Shown here one piece after another: positions 34,625 through 43,240 of a stretch of DNA of 64,000 bases. The position numbers were made by a program, and so were the translations under genes. Under the pieces are notes generated by a model that was given only the letters and a program-made list of their open reading frames with translations, was not told the origin of the DNA and did no database searches. Numbering within the stretch: position 1 is the first letter of the stretch; each line of letters starts with the position of its first letter. This DNA comes from Chitinophaga varians. Lineage in GTDB: Bacteria > Bacteroidota > Bacteroidia > Chitinophagales > Chitinophagaceae. Location: NCBI RefSeq assembly GCF_012641275.1, contig NZ_JABAIA010000001.1, forward strand, positions 124,001 through 188,000. Reading direction: 5' to 3'.

Positions 34625-35695
34625 ATGAAGAAAAAAACGGCCGAACAGCCCCTCGGCGTCAAAGAGATAGCACGAAGGGCCAATGTGGCCATCGCCACCG
34701 TGGACAGGGTTATCCATAACAGGCCTGGTGTTTCCCCCAAAACAAAAAGTAAAATAGAAGCCATCATACGGGAACTGAACTATCAGCCCAATATACTGGC
34801 CAGAAGGCTGGCATCCCGCCATGTGCTCCGGCTGGCGACCGTTCTGCCGAAAGTGTCCTCCCGGGAAACTGACTTCTGGACACTTCCGGTAGCCGGCATC
34901 CAAAAAGCGGAAGAAGAAATCAAACAGTTCGGCGTTAAAGTAGAACCTTTTTATTTTGACCTCAACGACCGGAAGTCTTTTGGCAAAGTCACCCGGCAGT
35001 TGCTCAAAAACCCAGTGGACGGAATCTTGCTGGCGCCTTCCTTTATCGAAGAATCCATTACGTTTATCCGTTCCTGTAAGGAACTCAATATTCCGTATGT
35101 TTTTATCAATTCTGATATCCCGCACCAGGAAAGCCTTTGTTATATCGGCCCCGACCTGTTCCGCAGCGGTTATCAGGCAGGACAACTAATCCATTATTGC
35201 ACGCCCCGCAACGCAAAGGTACTGGTACTCAATATTTCCCATGAGATAGAAGACCATCACCACCTGCTCCGCAAAGAGGAAGGGCTGCGGGCTTACTTCC
35301 AGGACACCAAACGTCCGATTGTAAAAAAAAATGTCCGTCAAACAGACCAGGCATCTGTTGAAAAAGAACTCTCGAAAGCTTTGCAGCAACATGCAGACGT
35401 GCTCGCTATTTTCGTCACCAACTCCAGGGTGGCCGCCGTTTCCCGTTACCTTGAAAAAAAAGGTATCGATAAAGACATCCTGCTCATTGGCTATGACTTC
35501 ACCAAAGAAAATGTATCACGCCTTGATCAGGGGCATATCGATTTCCTCATCTGCCAACAACCACAGGAGCAGGGCTATCGTGGCATCATGGCGCTCTACC
35601 AGCACCTCGTGATGAAAGTACCGGTAGAGAAAACGCATTTTATGCCTATTGATATTATCACTAAAGAGAACCATGCTTTTTATATCCAGCCGTAG
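34625..35695 (+). CDS. LacI-family transcriptional regulator
   Basis: The 356-residue protein has a LacI helix-turn-helix (G-V-K-E-I-A-R-R-A-N-V-A-I-A-T-V-D-R-V-I) and hinge (N-I-L-A-R-R-L-A) in residues 12-62, then a periplasmic-binding-protein-like sensor domain of the sugar type. It is the last gene of the plus operon, and a possible own -7 element (TATATTTG at 34593-34600) lies upstream without a clear -33. I infer that it binds the GGGTACGTACCC palindromes at 29267 and 30259 and so controls both divergent units, including itself. The effector is probably the pathway sugar. Confidence 0.92.
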   Translation: MKKKTAEQPLGVKEIARRANVAIATVDRVIHNRPGVSPKTKSKIEAIIRELNYQPNILARRLASRHVLRLATVLPKVSSRETDFWTLPVAGIQKAEEEIKQFGVKVEPFYFDLNDRKSFGKVTRQLLKNPVDGILLAPSFIEESITFIRSCKELNIPYVFINSDIPHQESLCYIGPDLFRSGYQAGQLIHYCTPRNAKVLVLNISHEIEDHHHLLRKEEGLRAYFQDTKRPIVKKNVRQTDQASVEKELSKALQQHADVLAIFVTNSRVAAVSRYLEKKGIDKDILLIGYDFTKENVSRLDQGHIDFLICQQPQEQGYRGIMALYQHLVMKVPVEKTHFMPIDIITKENHAFYIQP

Positions 35696-35704
35696 CGTCC
35701 ACGG

Positions 35705-37276
35705 TTACGCGTATACGATATAGAAATACAATACCACACCCGTTATCAATGCCCACCACAACGTTGGGCTACGCAATCCTTTTGACTGCTGCAACAGGTC
35801 GGCGGGCAGCTTCAGGCTTTCGCGGTTCCATATAAGTCCTTTCAATTGCGCTTCCGGTACCGGTTTAGTCAGCAGGCTCACAATGATGCACAGCACCACG
35901 CAAGTCCAGAAAACAATGCCGGTGCGGTTAAAGAAGGGCATCGCCGGGAAGATGACCTCCATAGCAATGGACATCGGGATAGTGAGAATGCCTGCTGCCA
36001 GCGCACCTGCATGCGTGGTACGTTTCCACAGGATGCCCAGCAGGAACATCGCCGCGATGCCGGGCGTAAACAACCCGTAGGCATTCATCAGGTACAGGAA
36101 GACCGGCTTTTTGGATTGTGTCAGGAACAAGCCGGTACACAGGATACCAATCACGATGATCACGGCGCCGGCCCAACGGCCAAACCGCACCGCCTCCGCT
36201 TCTGTGGCTTTTTTACGGAAGTAGGGCAGGTAAATATCTACCGTCAGGATGGTAGTACACGAATTGATAGCGCCGGAAAGATGTGACATCACCGCTGCAA
36301 TGAGGCCTGCCATCACCAGTCCGACAAGGCCTGTAGGCAATAATTTCTCCACCAGCGTGGGAAACAGCAGGTCCGGTTTTTCCAGGTCAGGAAAAAGTTT
36401 AGGCGCCACCAACGCCGGCACTGTAATGATCAAGGGCACCAGGAACTTCAGGTAATCACCAAACACCACGCCCATGCGGGCATGCCATTCGTTCTTCGCC
36501 GCCAGTACCCGCTGCACGATAAACTGGTTCGTAGCGCAATAAAATACACTGATACACAGCACCCCGCCGAGGTACATCGTCCACGGGAAATCGGGGTCGT
36601 TGGCCGGCAGGATAAGGTCCCAGTCCTTCATGGTGTCAGTAACGGCACTAATGCCGCCTGCCGCATTTACGGTAGCGATCGTGAGTGCAATGCCACCCAT
36701 CACCAGTACGATCAGCTGCAACATCTCCGTGTATATCACCGCCCGCAATCCGCCTGCAATGGTGTAGATACCGGTGATGACAGCCAGTATCACCACACAG
36801 GTCATAACGGATATGCCTAACAGTGAGTGCAGCGACAACGCGCCCAGGTATAATACGGCACTGATTTCCACAAGCACATAGGTCAACAGGATCAGGCCTG
36901 CATAGGTAGCTCTTGCGGCCGTACCGAAACGTTTTTCCAGGAACTCCGGCACCGTATAAAAACCGTTGCGGATATAAAAGGGCAGGAATATCCACAGTAA
37001 TGCATTAAATCCCATCAGGATGGCGCCCCATTCCATGGCGATGGCCACAAAGCCACGGCTGTAAGCCATGCCCATAGCGCCCACCAGGTGATGGCTGCTG
37101 ATATTGGCAGCGATAATACTGCCGCCGATCATCCACCAGGGCAGTTTATCGCCTGCGAGAAAATAATCGCGTTTCGTCTGCTGCGCTTTCCGGGAGGCAT
37201 AAATACCCAGACCGATAACACCCAGGATATAAGCGCCAAAAATAACAGCATCGAGCAAAGTCAGGTTCAGGTTCAT
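35705..37276 (-). CDS. Sodium:solute symporter (SSS family)
   Basis: The 523-residue protein has about 14 membrane segments and SSS motifs such as R-D-Y-F-L-A-G near the N-terminus and G-G-L-R-A-V-I-Y-T-E in the middle. Length and the S-G-A-I-N-S-C-T-T-I stretch fit the sugar or sugar-acid subgroup (SGLT-like). It is the last gene of the GntR-controlled operon, and its start overlaps the ceramidase-like gene as ATGA. It likely brings the operon's sugar or sugar acid across the inner membrane. The exact substrate is not readable. Confidence 0.9.
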   Translation of the reverse strand: MNLNLTLLDAVIFGAYILGVIGLGIYASRKAQQTKRDYFLAGDKLPWWMIGGSIIAANISSHHLVGAMGMAYSRGFVAIAMEWGAILMGFNALLWIFLPFYIRNGFYTVPEFLEKRFGTAARATYAGLILLTYVLVEISAVLYLGALSLHSLLGISVMTCVVILAVITGIYTIAGGLRAVIYTEMLQLIVLVMGGIALTIATVNAAGGISAVTDTMKDWDLILPANDPDFPWTMYLGGVLCISVFYCATNQFIVQRVLAAKNEWHARMGVVFGDYLKFLVPLIITVPALVAPKLFPDLEKPDLLFPTLVEKLLPTGLVGLVMAGLIAAVMSHLSGAINSCTTILTVDIYLPYFRKKATEAEAVRFGRWAGAVIIVIGILCTGLFLTQSKKPVFLYLMNAYGLFTPGIAAMFLLGILWKRTTHAGALAAGILTIPMSIAMEVIFPAMPFFNRTGIVFWTCVVLCIIVSLLTKPVPEAQLKGLIWNRESLKLPADLLQQSKGLRSPTLWWALITGVVLYFYIVYA

Positions 37277-38631
37277 GCGGTTCGGATCATTCGTTGTGAA
37301 ATAGTAGTGGCGGAGCGTATCAGCTGCTCCAGGGAGCCTTTCTCAAAAGGCGTTTGCCATACCGCATAACTTTGATGGCTAAACGATGCAGCCGGCGGCA
37401 GGTAACCGGCATAACCGTTGACGATGTTCATAACGGCCACCGCTGCCGGCGCCAGCTCACGGCGCAGCTCCAGCTGGAAGCCGGAATACGCTTCATTTGG
37501 TTGGCCTGCCAGTATCGTGTTGCCCAGTCGCCATATCCATAAAGGCATATAGGCCACCGCGCCCTCTCCCACTGTTTTGCGGATACCGCGTTGCCGCCAT
37601 AGCCGCTCTTTCATCACATGGTCTTCACAGGAGGCCCAGGCGGTTTCTATCTCCGCGAGGGAAGGCATCGGTTTCAATACCATTTCCACTGTTGCCATCT
37701 CGGCCATCAGCGTAGTGTCAGCAGGCGCAGGTGATTTCTTCCAGATGGCGAGTGAAGCGCCGGATTCCACTACCCCGGTGAAGGCCAGCGCTGTATCAGG
37801 AGGTAACATGCCTTCCAGCGTGGACAATACCGCAAATCCCAACTGGCGGCCGTAGCCGTCGGCCAGCGATGTATCCCCGCTGTATTGCTCGGCAGGCGAC
37901 AGTTCACCGGAAGCACCCTGCAAAAACAAACAGGGAGCGCCGGTAGCCGGTTCCACCACGCTGCGCATGCCACCGATATAGTCGGGCGACAGCAGCTGAT
38001 TGTCCCACGCCAGCGTAGTGGGATGGCACGCATAGTTCACGATGGTGCCGGTAATCTGACCTGCCATGTTCGTGATACGGCCCACCAGCACCGTGTCGTC
38101 CGCAGTAGCGGCAGGGTTGTAGCCTACCACCAGCCTGTCTCCGCCGGGTTCAGGAAAATCGCGGTTCACCGCCAGGGCGCAATGGCCGTATTGCCAGGTA
38201 AGGGTGGCCGGCTGGGCCGCAGCCATTGCGTCGCGGGCGGCCTGGGTAGCTGTTTCCTGCAGCTGTTGCAGGAAAGGAATAATCAGGTGGCCGCCCGGCT
38301 TGCCAGCATCTTCACTGAAGGTGCTGGGGCCTGCATGGGTATGTGTCAGACAGAACATCAGCCGTTCTTCCGGCAATGACAAGGCTTTCAGGATGCCATG
38401 CCGTAAATTTCTTTCGTCCGCGGCGCTCTTCCACCATCCCAGATCAGCGGAAAAGAGCACCAGCGGCTGCGTATTTTTATCCGTCTGAAAAGTAATACAG
38501 GTAAGTGTCAGCGGCATATGCACACCTGCCGCCACATCGTGTGTGGCAGCGCCCCAGTTGCGGGCGAAGATGCCCACCGGCGGCGTAATGTCAGCCCTGG
38601 CAATGCCTATGATTCCGTGATAGTTCGTCAT
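37273..38631 (-). CDS. Neutral/alkaline ceramidase-fold amidase, cytoplasmic
   Basis: The 452-residue protein matches the N-terminal catalytic domain of neutral/alkaline non-lysosomal ceramidases: A-D-I-T-P-P-V-G at the start, L-T-H-T-H-A-G-P-S with metal-binding histidines, N-Y-A-C-H-P-T, and L-Q-G-A-S-G-E-L-S-P with the probable catalytic Ser. It lacks a signal peptide and the C-terminal Ig-like domain of true ceramidases, so it should work in the cytoplasm on a small soluble amide rather than a lipid. It lies between an SDR gene and a symporter gene in the same operon. Amide hydrolysis of a sugar derivative is my inference. Confidence 0.82.
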   Translation of the reverse strand: MTNYHGIIGIARADITPPVGIFARNWGAATHDVAAGVHMPLTLTCITFQTDKNTQPLVLFSADLGWWKSAADERNLRHGILKALSLPEERLMFCLTHTHAGPSTFSEDAGKPGGHLIIPFLQQLQETATQAARDAMAAAQPATLTWQYGHCALAVNRDFPEPGGDRLVVGYNPAATADDTVLVGRITNMAGQITGTIVNYACHPTTLAWDNQLLSPDYIGGMRSVVEPATGAPCLFLQGASGELSPAEQYSGDTSLADGYGRQLGFAVLSTLEGMLPPDTALAFTGVVESGASLAIWKKSPAPADTTLMAEMATVEMVLKPMPSLAEIETAWASCEDHVMKERLWRQRGIRKTVGEGAVAYMPLWIWRLGNTILAGQPNEAYSGFQLELRRELAPAAVAVMNIVNGYAGYLPPAASFSHQSYAVWQTPFEKGSLEQLIRSATTISQRMIRTA

Positions 38632-38643
38632 ATCGTGGGTTTG

Positions 38644-39408
38644 TTACAAGAGTGACAGGCCACCATCCATCAGCAGTACGCTGCCGGTGATATGCCTGTT
38701 TTCCGGATCGCATAGGCGCACCACTTCCCGGGCCACCTCCTGCGGTGTGATGAGTTGCCGTACCGGTGTCTTGAGACGCGCCTGCTCTTTCTGCTCAGGC
38801 GCCTGTTCCCACACGACACGGCTAAGCCCCGCATCTACATACCCCGGCGCGATCTCGTTGACCATAATGCCGTGCGGCGCCAGTTCCAGCGCCATACATT
38901 TGGACAACATGCGCAGACCGGCCTTGGAGACGGAATAGGCAGGGATATGACTATGGGCCACTTCCGCCGCCCAACTGCCTACGAATACCACGCTGCCGGT
39001 TATACGTTGTTCCATCATACGGGCCGTCACTGTACGCGCTACATGAAAAGCACCGTCCAGGTTCACCCGCAGCTCTTTGCTCCACTGCTCCGCCGTGATC
39101 TGGTAAAGTCCCGATATCGTGACAGTGGCAGCATTGGCGACCACCATACTCACCGGTCCCAATGCCGCTTCCGCAGCCTGCAGCCAGCGGTCCACCGCCA
39201 CGGCATCAGATACGTCCACCGCTGCATAGTGACAACGTGTGCCCATTGACGTTAGCTCCTTCATTAATGGTCCAGCTGCTGCTTCGGGTTGTATATCGCC
39301 CAGCGCCACGCTGGCACCCTGCGCTGCAAACGCAAGGGCTACAGCCCTGCCAATGTCGCCAAGGGCGCCACTGATCAGGACTGTTTTTTTCTCCAATAGT
39401 TTTTCCAT
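38644..39408 (-). CDS. Short-chain dehydrogenase/reductase
   Basis: I start at the ATG at 39408 (M-E-K-L-L-E-K-K), giving 254 residues; a GTG at 39429 would overlap the upstream gene. The NAD-binding loop S-G-A-L-G-D-I-G, the N-A-A-T motif, the catalytic Ser in V-F-V-G-S-W and Y-S-V-S-K are present. The M-D-G-G ending is typical of sugar- and ketoacyl-type SDRs. It lies between the enolase-superfamily and ceramidase-like genes and probably oxidises a hydroxyl or reduces a keto group of the operon's sugar acid. Confidence 0.9.
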   Translation of the reverse strand: MEKLLEKKTVLISGALGDIGRAVALAFAAQGASVALGDIQPEAAAGPLMKELTSMGTRCHYAAVDVSDAVAVDRWLQAAEAALGPVSMVVANAATVTISGLYQITAEQWSKELRVNLDGAFHVARTVTARMMEQRITGSVVFVGSWAAEVAHSHIPAYSVSKAGLRMLSKCMALELAPHGIMVNEIAPGYVDAGLSRVVWEQAPEQKEQARLKTPVRQLITPQEVAREVVRLCDPENRHITGSVLLMDGGLSLL

Positions 39409-39418
39409 AACTGCTGTT

Positions 39419-40597
39419 TTACCAGTCACCTACACTGCCATCTTTATAAAACGTCCGCTGTAACACCTCCTGTTGGAAAGGATGTTTTTTCACAGCATCT
39501 TCGTTGATCTCTATGCCCAAACCCGGACGGTGATTCGGTTTTACGGTCCGTCCTTTTTTCTCTACAGTAAATCCTTCACTCACCACTTCCTCACGCCACG
39601 GCACATCGTTGTGTACGCTCTCACAGATAGCATAGGAAGGAGTGGCAAAGCCCAGTTCAATAGATGCCGCAGTGCTCACCGGCCCCTGCGGATTATGCGG
39701 CGCTACCGCTACACGGTACGCTTCTGCCAGGGCCGCTATTCGCCGTACTTCGCTTAATCCGCCGCAATGGGTAATGTCCGGCTGGATTACGCTGACAGCA
39801 CGCTTCTCCAGCATGTCCCGGAAAGCATGCACGCCTACCAGTCTTTCACCACTGGCAATCGGCGTTTTCACCGCGTGCTGTATCCTCGCAATGTCTTCCA
39901 TCGTTTCCGGCCAACACGGCTCTTCAAAGAAATACAAACCATACGGCTCCAGCGCTTTCGCGAACTGTAGCCCCATCAGCGGGCTGGGACGGGCGTGACA
40001 GTCGACCATAATGTCAATGTCTTCGCCAACGGCATCCCGCATGGCGCGCACACAGGCTTCTGCATAACGAACGGGCTTCAGTCCTTCCAGTGGCATGGTT
40101 TCCGGTACCGCCATCGACTTAAAGGCGGTAAAACCATCTTCCACCGCGCGCGATGCCAGTTCACCGAAGCGGGCGGCATCATCCGGACGGGTTTCGTAAA
40201 AGTCCTCCATCTTGCCACCGCCCAGATGGCAGTACAGACGGATATAATCCCTTACACGGCCGCCCCACAGTTCATGACAGGGCACACCATGTATTTTGCC
40301 GAGGATGTCCCAAAGTGCGATATCAATACCGCTGATGGCCGTGCCGCGAACGATACCGTTGCCATGCCAGAAATGCTGGCGGTACATCATCTGCCACAGG
40401 TATTCTATGCGGCGCGGATCTTCTCCTATCAGCAACTGGCTGATATCTTCCACAGCACCTACAACCGCCCTGGTATGCCATTCCAGTGTGGCTTCGCCCC
40501 ATCCCCACAGGCCAGGCTGGTCTGTAATGATTTTGATGAAAATCCAGTTACGCATCCGCGCGTGGCAAACCTGTGTTTCTATGGCCGTTATCTTCAT
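39419..40597 (-). CDS. Enolase-superfamily sugar-acid dehydratase (galactonate dehydratase-like)
   Basis: The 392-residue protein is a mandelate racemase/muconate lactonizing enzyme. Metal ligands are visible as D in M-V-D-C-H-A-R, E in F-F-E-E-P and E in A-S-G-E-R, and the catalytic His in [11 protein letters not shown]-x-T-H-C-G-G and the D-C-H pattern resemble D-galactonate and related acid-sugar dehydratases. The expected reaction is removal of water from an aldonate to give a 2-keto-3-deoxy acid. The operon has no 2-keto-3-deoxy acid kinase or aldolase gene, so the next step must be encoded elsewhere. It overlaps the aminotransferase gene by 4 bases (ATGA). Confidence 0.85.
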   Translation of the reverse strand: MKITAIETQVCHARMRNWIFIKIITDQPGLWGWGEATLEWHTRAVVGAVEDISQLLIGEDPRRIEYLWQMMYRQHFWHGNGIVRGTAISGIDIALWDILGKIHGVPCHELWGGRVRDYIRLYCHLGGGKMEDFYETRPDDAARFGELASRAVEDGFTAFKSMAVPETMPLEGLKPVRYAEACVRAMRDAVGEDIDIMVDCHARPSPLMGLQFAKALEPYGLYFFEEPCWPETMEDIARIQHAVKTPIASGERLVGVHAFRDMLEKRAVSVIQPDITHCGGLSEVRRIAALAEAYRVAVAPHNPQGPVSTAASIELGFATPSYAICESVHNDVPWREEVVSEGFTVEKKGRTVKPNHRPGLGIEINEDAVKKHPFQQEVLQRTFYKDGSVGDW

Positions 40598-41916
40598 AGC
40601 GCTGACAATATTGATTTGGTTTTCTCTAATGTTTCTTCGATGTCTTTGGTCGTATGTGCGTAAGAGATACTGCCCTGTTTGATCGGTAACGGGAAGTTAA
40701 AGATTCCTTTTTCAATCAGCTTCAGACGGTATGTTTTATCAAACGCAAAATCATGGTGTTTCAATATGTCATGATAATCCACCGGAAGATGGTCCATAAA
40801 ATACACACAAAAAGCGGAACCTTGGCGGGCGACCTGAAAAGGCCGGCCGGAGGTGCTGAAAATATCCTTTAAACCGTCTTCCAGCATCTGCCCCAGCGCA
40901 TTCACATGATCATACACTTTAAACCCGGGAGAGGCGAGCTTCCGCACGGTGGCAATGGCAGCTGCCGTTGTCAGTGGATGTGCATTAAAAGTGCCCGCTA
41001 TCAGTACCTTTTTGCTTTTATCGGGATGGATAAAATAATCCATGTATTTTTTCTTTCCGGCGATCACCCCTACAGGATAACCGTTGGCCACGGCTTTGCC
41101 GAAGGTGCTCAGGTCCGGCGTAACGCCGCACAGCTGCTGATACCCCCCCAGCGCATGGCGGAAACCTGTTTTCACTTCATCGAATATCAGCAGGAAACCA
41201 TGTTCATCTGCCAGCCGGCGCAATCCTTCCAGGTAGCCGGGCTGTGGTTTCACCACGCCGATGTTCTGCAAGATAGGCTCCAGCAGGATGCCCGCCACAG
41301 GATAACGTTGCAGGACATACTCCACAGAAGCGAGGTCGTTATAGTTGATCACATGTACCAGTTCAGCATGTCCTTCCGGGATACCGGCCGACAGGGAATC
41401 GAACGGATATTCACCGGGGCTCACCCGCTCTCCCACATCAGCCAGGCTGCTGATCACGTTGCAGGCCACATCATTGTGCCAGCCGTTGTAACCGCCCTGC
41501 ATCACAATGATGTGATTTTTTCCAGTAACGGCACGGGCTATACGAATAGCGTGATAGGTCGCTTCAGAACCGGTGGTGGTGATTTCGATGCTTTCAGCGG
41601 AAGGCACGCTGTCACAGAAAAGCTGTGCAAACTCACCTTCCAGGTTGGTGGGCCCCGCGCCCATCAGGAGCGTGGCATTGTCCAGTGCGGCACGTACCGC
41701 CCCGTTGACATCGGGGTCGTTATGTCCCAGGAACGAGGCGGCAAAGCCGGCCTGATAATCGATGTATTCGTTGCCTTCCAGGTCAGTGACCCGGCTGCCT
41801 TGTCCGCTGACAAAACAAATATTGGGGTCCGACTTACGGTTGAGTGATACCACACCTCCGGGTATCCATTGTTCATTGCTCTTTAAAAGCGAGGATGATT
41901 TGGGCCATGCGTTCAT
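40594..41916 (-). CDS. Class III PLP aminotransferase (glutamate-1-semialdehyde mutase-like)
   Basis: The 440-residue protein has class III features: G-S-E-A-T for phosphate binding, F-D-E-V-K-T-G-F-R and the PLP lysine in [10 protein letters not shown]. Overall order resembles glutamate-1-semialdehyde 2,1-aminomutase. Its place in a sugar-acid catabolic operon rather than with haem genes, and its ATGA overlap with the dehydratase gene, suggest amino transfer on a sugar-derived keto acid or amino acid. A haem role cannot be excluded by sequence alone but is unlikely here. Confidence 0.87.
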   Translation of the reverse strand: MNAWPKSSSLLKSNEQWIPGGVVSLNRKSDPNICFVSGQGSRVTDLEGNEYIDYQAGFAASFLGHNDPDVNGAVRAALDNATLLMGAGPTNLEGEFAQLFCDSVPSAESIEITTTGSEATYHAIRIARAVTGKNHIIVMQGGYNGWHNDVACNVISSLADVGERVSPGEYPFDSLSAGIPEGHAELVHVINYNDLASVEYVLQRYPVAGILLEPILQNIGVVKPQPGYLEGLRRLADEHGFLLIFDEVKTGFRHALGGYQQLCGVTPDLSTFGKAVANGYPVGVIAGKKKYMDYFIHPDKSKKVLIAGTFNAHPLTTAAAIATVRKLASPGFKVYDHVNALGQMLEDGLKDIFSTSGRPFQVARQGSAFCVYFMDHLPVDYHDILKHHDFAFDKTYRLKLIEKGIFNFPLPIKQGSISYAHTTKDIEETLEKTKSILSAL

Positions 41917-41953
41917 AATAGCGATGCTGTTAAAATTTTATGTAAAATCTCAC

Positions 41954-43204
41954 CTATTCCCTGTTCTGGATGGACACCCCGTTGATACGGCTGTTTTTAA
42001 TGACCGCACCGGCCGACTGTAACAGCAGGTTGCCCTGTATATGCCGGTGCCGGATGTCTACCTGGTTGATATTGAGAGAATCGATAACTGTATTTTCGTC
42101 AAACAAAAACTGGGGATTGGCGTAGCGGTCTTCCTCCCGGCTAACCTGGCTGATGTCCAGCCGGTCCATCACCGATTGTTTTACGCTGATAATGCCGTAT
42201 ACCACGGGCAATTGCGGTTGTGTGGAACGTCCGTACACATTAGCGCCCGACACGTCCCTGATCGTTACACCGGAGAAATAACCGGTCTTGCCGAAAAGGC
42301 TGTAAAACAGCACTGACGCCATGGCCGTATTACCATGTACTTTCTCAATCATGATGTTGCTTACTTTCCTGTTCTCAAACGTGTAAAAAGCAACTGCCTT
42401 TAGCGCAGGAATGGAATCGTAAATATTTTCGGGGTTGATGTTCCTGACAGTCACATCGTGATAATCCACTGCGGGGAAAGGCGACATCTTCCCCTGGAAA
42501 GACGCGCCGCCGGCCGCAAAGGCCACCAGGTCGTCGTTGGTGAAACCGGAGATGTTTTCAATGAGCACATGATTGCCGCCACCGGTGACACCGTCGCCGT
42601 TCTGCATCAACGCGCTGTTCTGCCGCGTATCCCTGAACGGATTTTGCTGAAACCGTATGTCGTGTATATGCACGGTATCACATTCCATATAGGCGATACC
42701 CCAGCTGCGGGTACTGTCTATTTGCAAATTTCCTACTTCCAGCCGGCGCACTTTATAGAACAGCATACCGAAACAAAAATCGGAGCTGTCTACCGTGCTG
42801 CGCATGGTACGTGTCTGTGTCCAGCCGTTGCCGTTCCATTTGCCGCCGGTCACTTTAATATGTGCGTTACCGTTAACCAGGTCTTCGTTCTGCAGCAGGT
42901 ACTGATTACAGGAAGGCTTCAGCTCGATGTAAGCGTCCGGGCTGGCTTCCAGCGTAAAGTAAGAGGGCAGTTTAATGGGCCGCGCGATCAGATAGTGCCC
43001 TTTCGGAACGAATATTTTTCGGGTACCGTTCTTTTGGGCCTGTACAATTGCTCGTTGAAAAGCTCTGCTGTCGTCTGTTTTACCATCCGCCAGGGCACCA
43101 TGAGCGCGCACGTCGGTCACATGCTGGGCACGGGACATTATACCACAGAGCATCACCATGCTGATGAGTATTATCCGTCTTACGATTCTTTGTTGGTATA
43201 ACAT
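41954..43204 (-). CDS. Secreted right-handed beta-helix enzyme (GH28/pectate-lyase-3 related)
   Basis: The 416-residue protein has a signal peptide (to about residue 26, ending S-R-A-Q), then the pectate lyase superfamily start (V-R-A-H-G-A-L-A-D-G-K-T-D-D-S-R-A-F). Beta-helix repeats follow. N-G-D-G-V and N-D-D-L-V-A-F stand where GH28 enzymes have N-T-D-G and D-D; the G-H-G and R-I-K motifs of polygalacturonases are not seen. It may be a GH28-like hydrolase with altered specificity or a lyase or epimerase. It is the third gene of the operon and the only obvious extracellular enzyme in it. Confidence 0.78.
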   Translation of the reverse strand: MLYQQRIVRRIILISMVMLCGIMSRAQHVTDVRAHGALADGKTDDSRAFQRAIVQAQKNGTRKIFVPKGHYLIARPIKLPSYFTLEASPDAYIELKPSCNQYLLQNEDLVNGNAHIKVTGGKWNGNGWTQTRTMRSTVDSSDFCFGMLFYKVRRLEVGNLQIDSTRSWGIAYMECDTVHIHDIRFQQNPFRDTRQNSALMQNGDGVTGGGNHVLIENISGFTNDDLVAFAAGGASFQGKMSPFPAVDYHDVTVRNINPENIYDSIPALKAVAFYTFENRKVSNIMIEKVHGNTAMASVLFYSLFGKTGYFSGVTIRDVSGANVYGRSTQPQLPVVYGIISVKQSVMDRLDISQVSREEDRYANPQFLFDENTVIDSLNINQVDIRHRHIQGNLLLQSAGAVIKNSRINGVSIQNRE

Positions 43205-43240
43205 CCCGTACAGTTGAACTATGATTGGTTGTTGATGATA

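Noticed and set aside
40906..41847. 313-codon open frame on the plus strand
   Set aside because: Antisense to the class III aminotransferase gene.
40594..41916. hemL for haem synthesis
   Set aside because: Overlaps a sugar-acid dehydratase gene in a catabolic operon; no other haem gene present, so not named as hemL.
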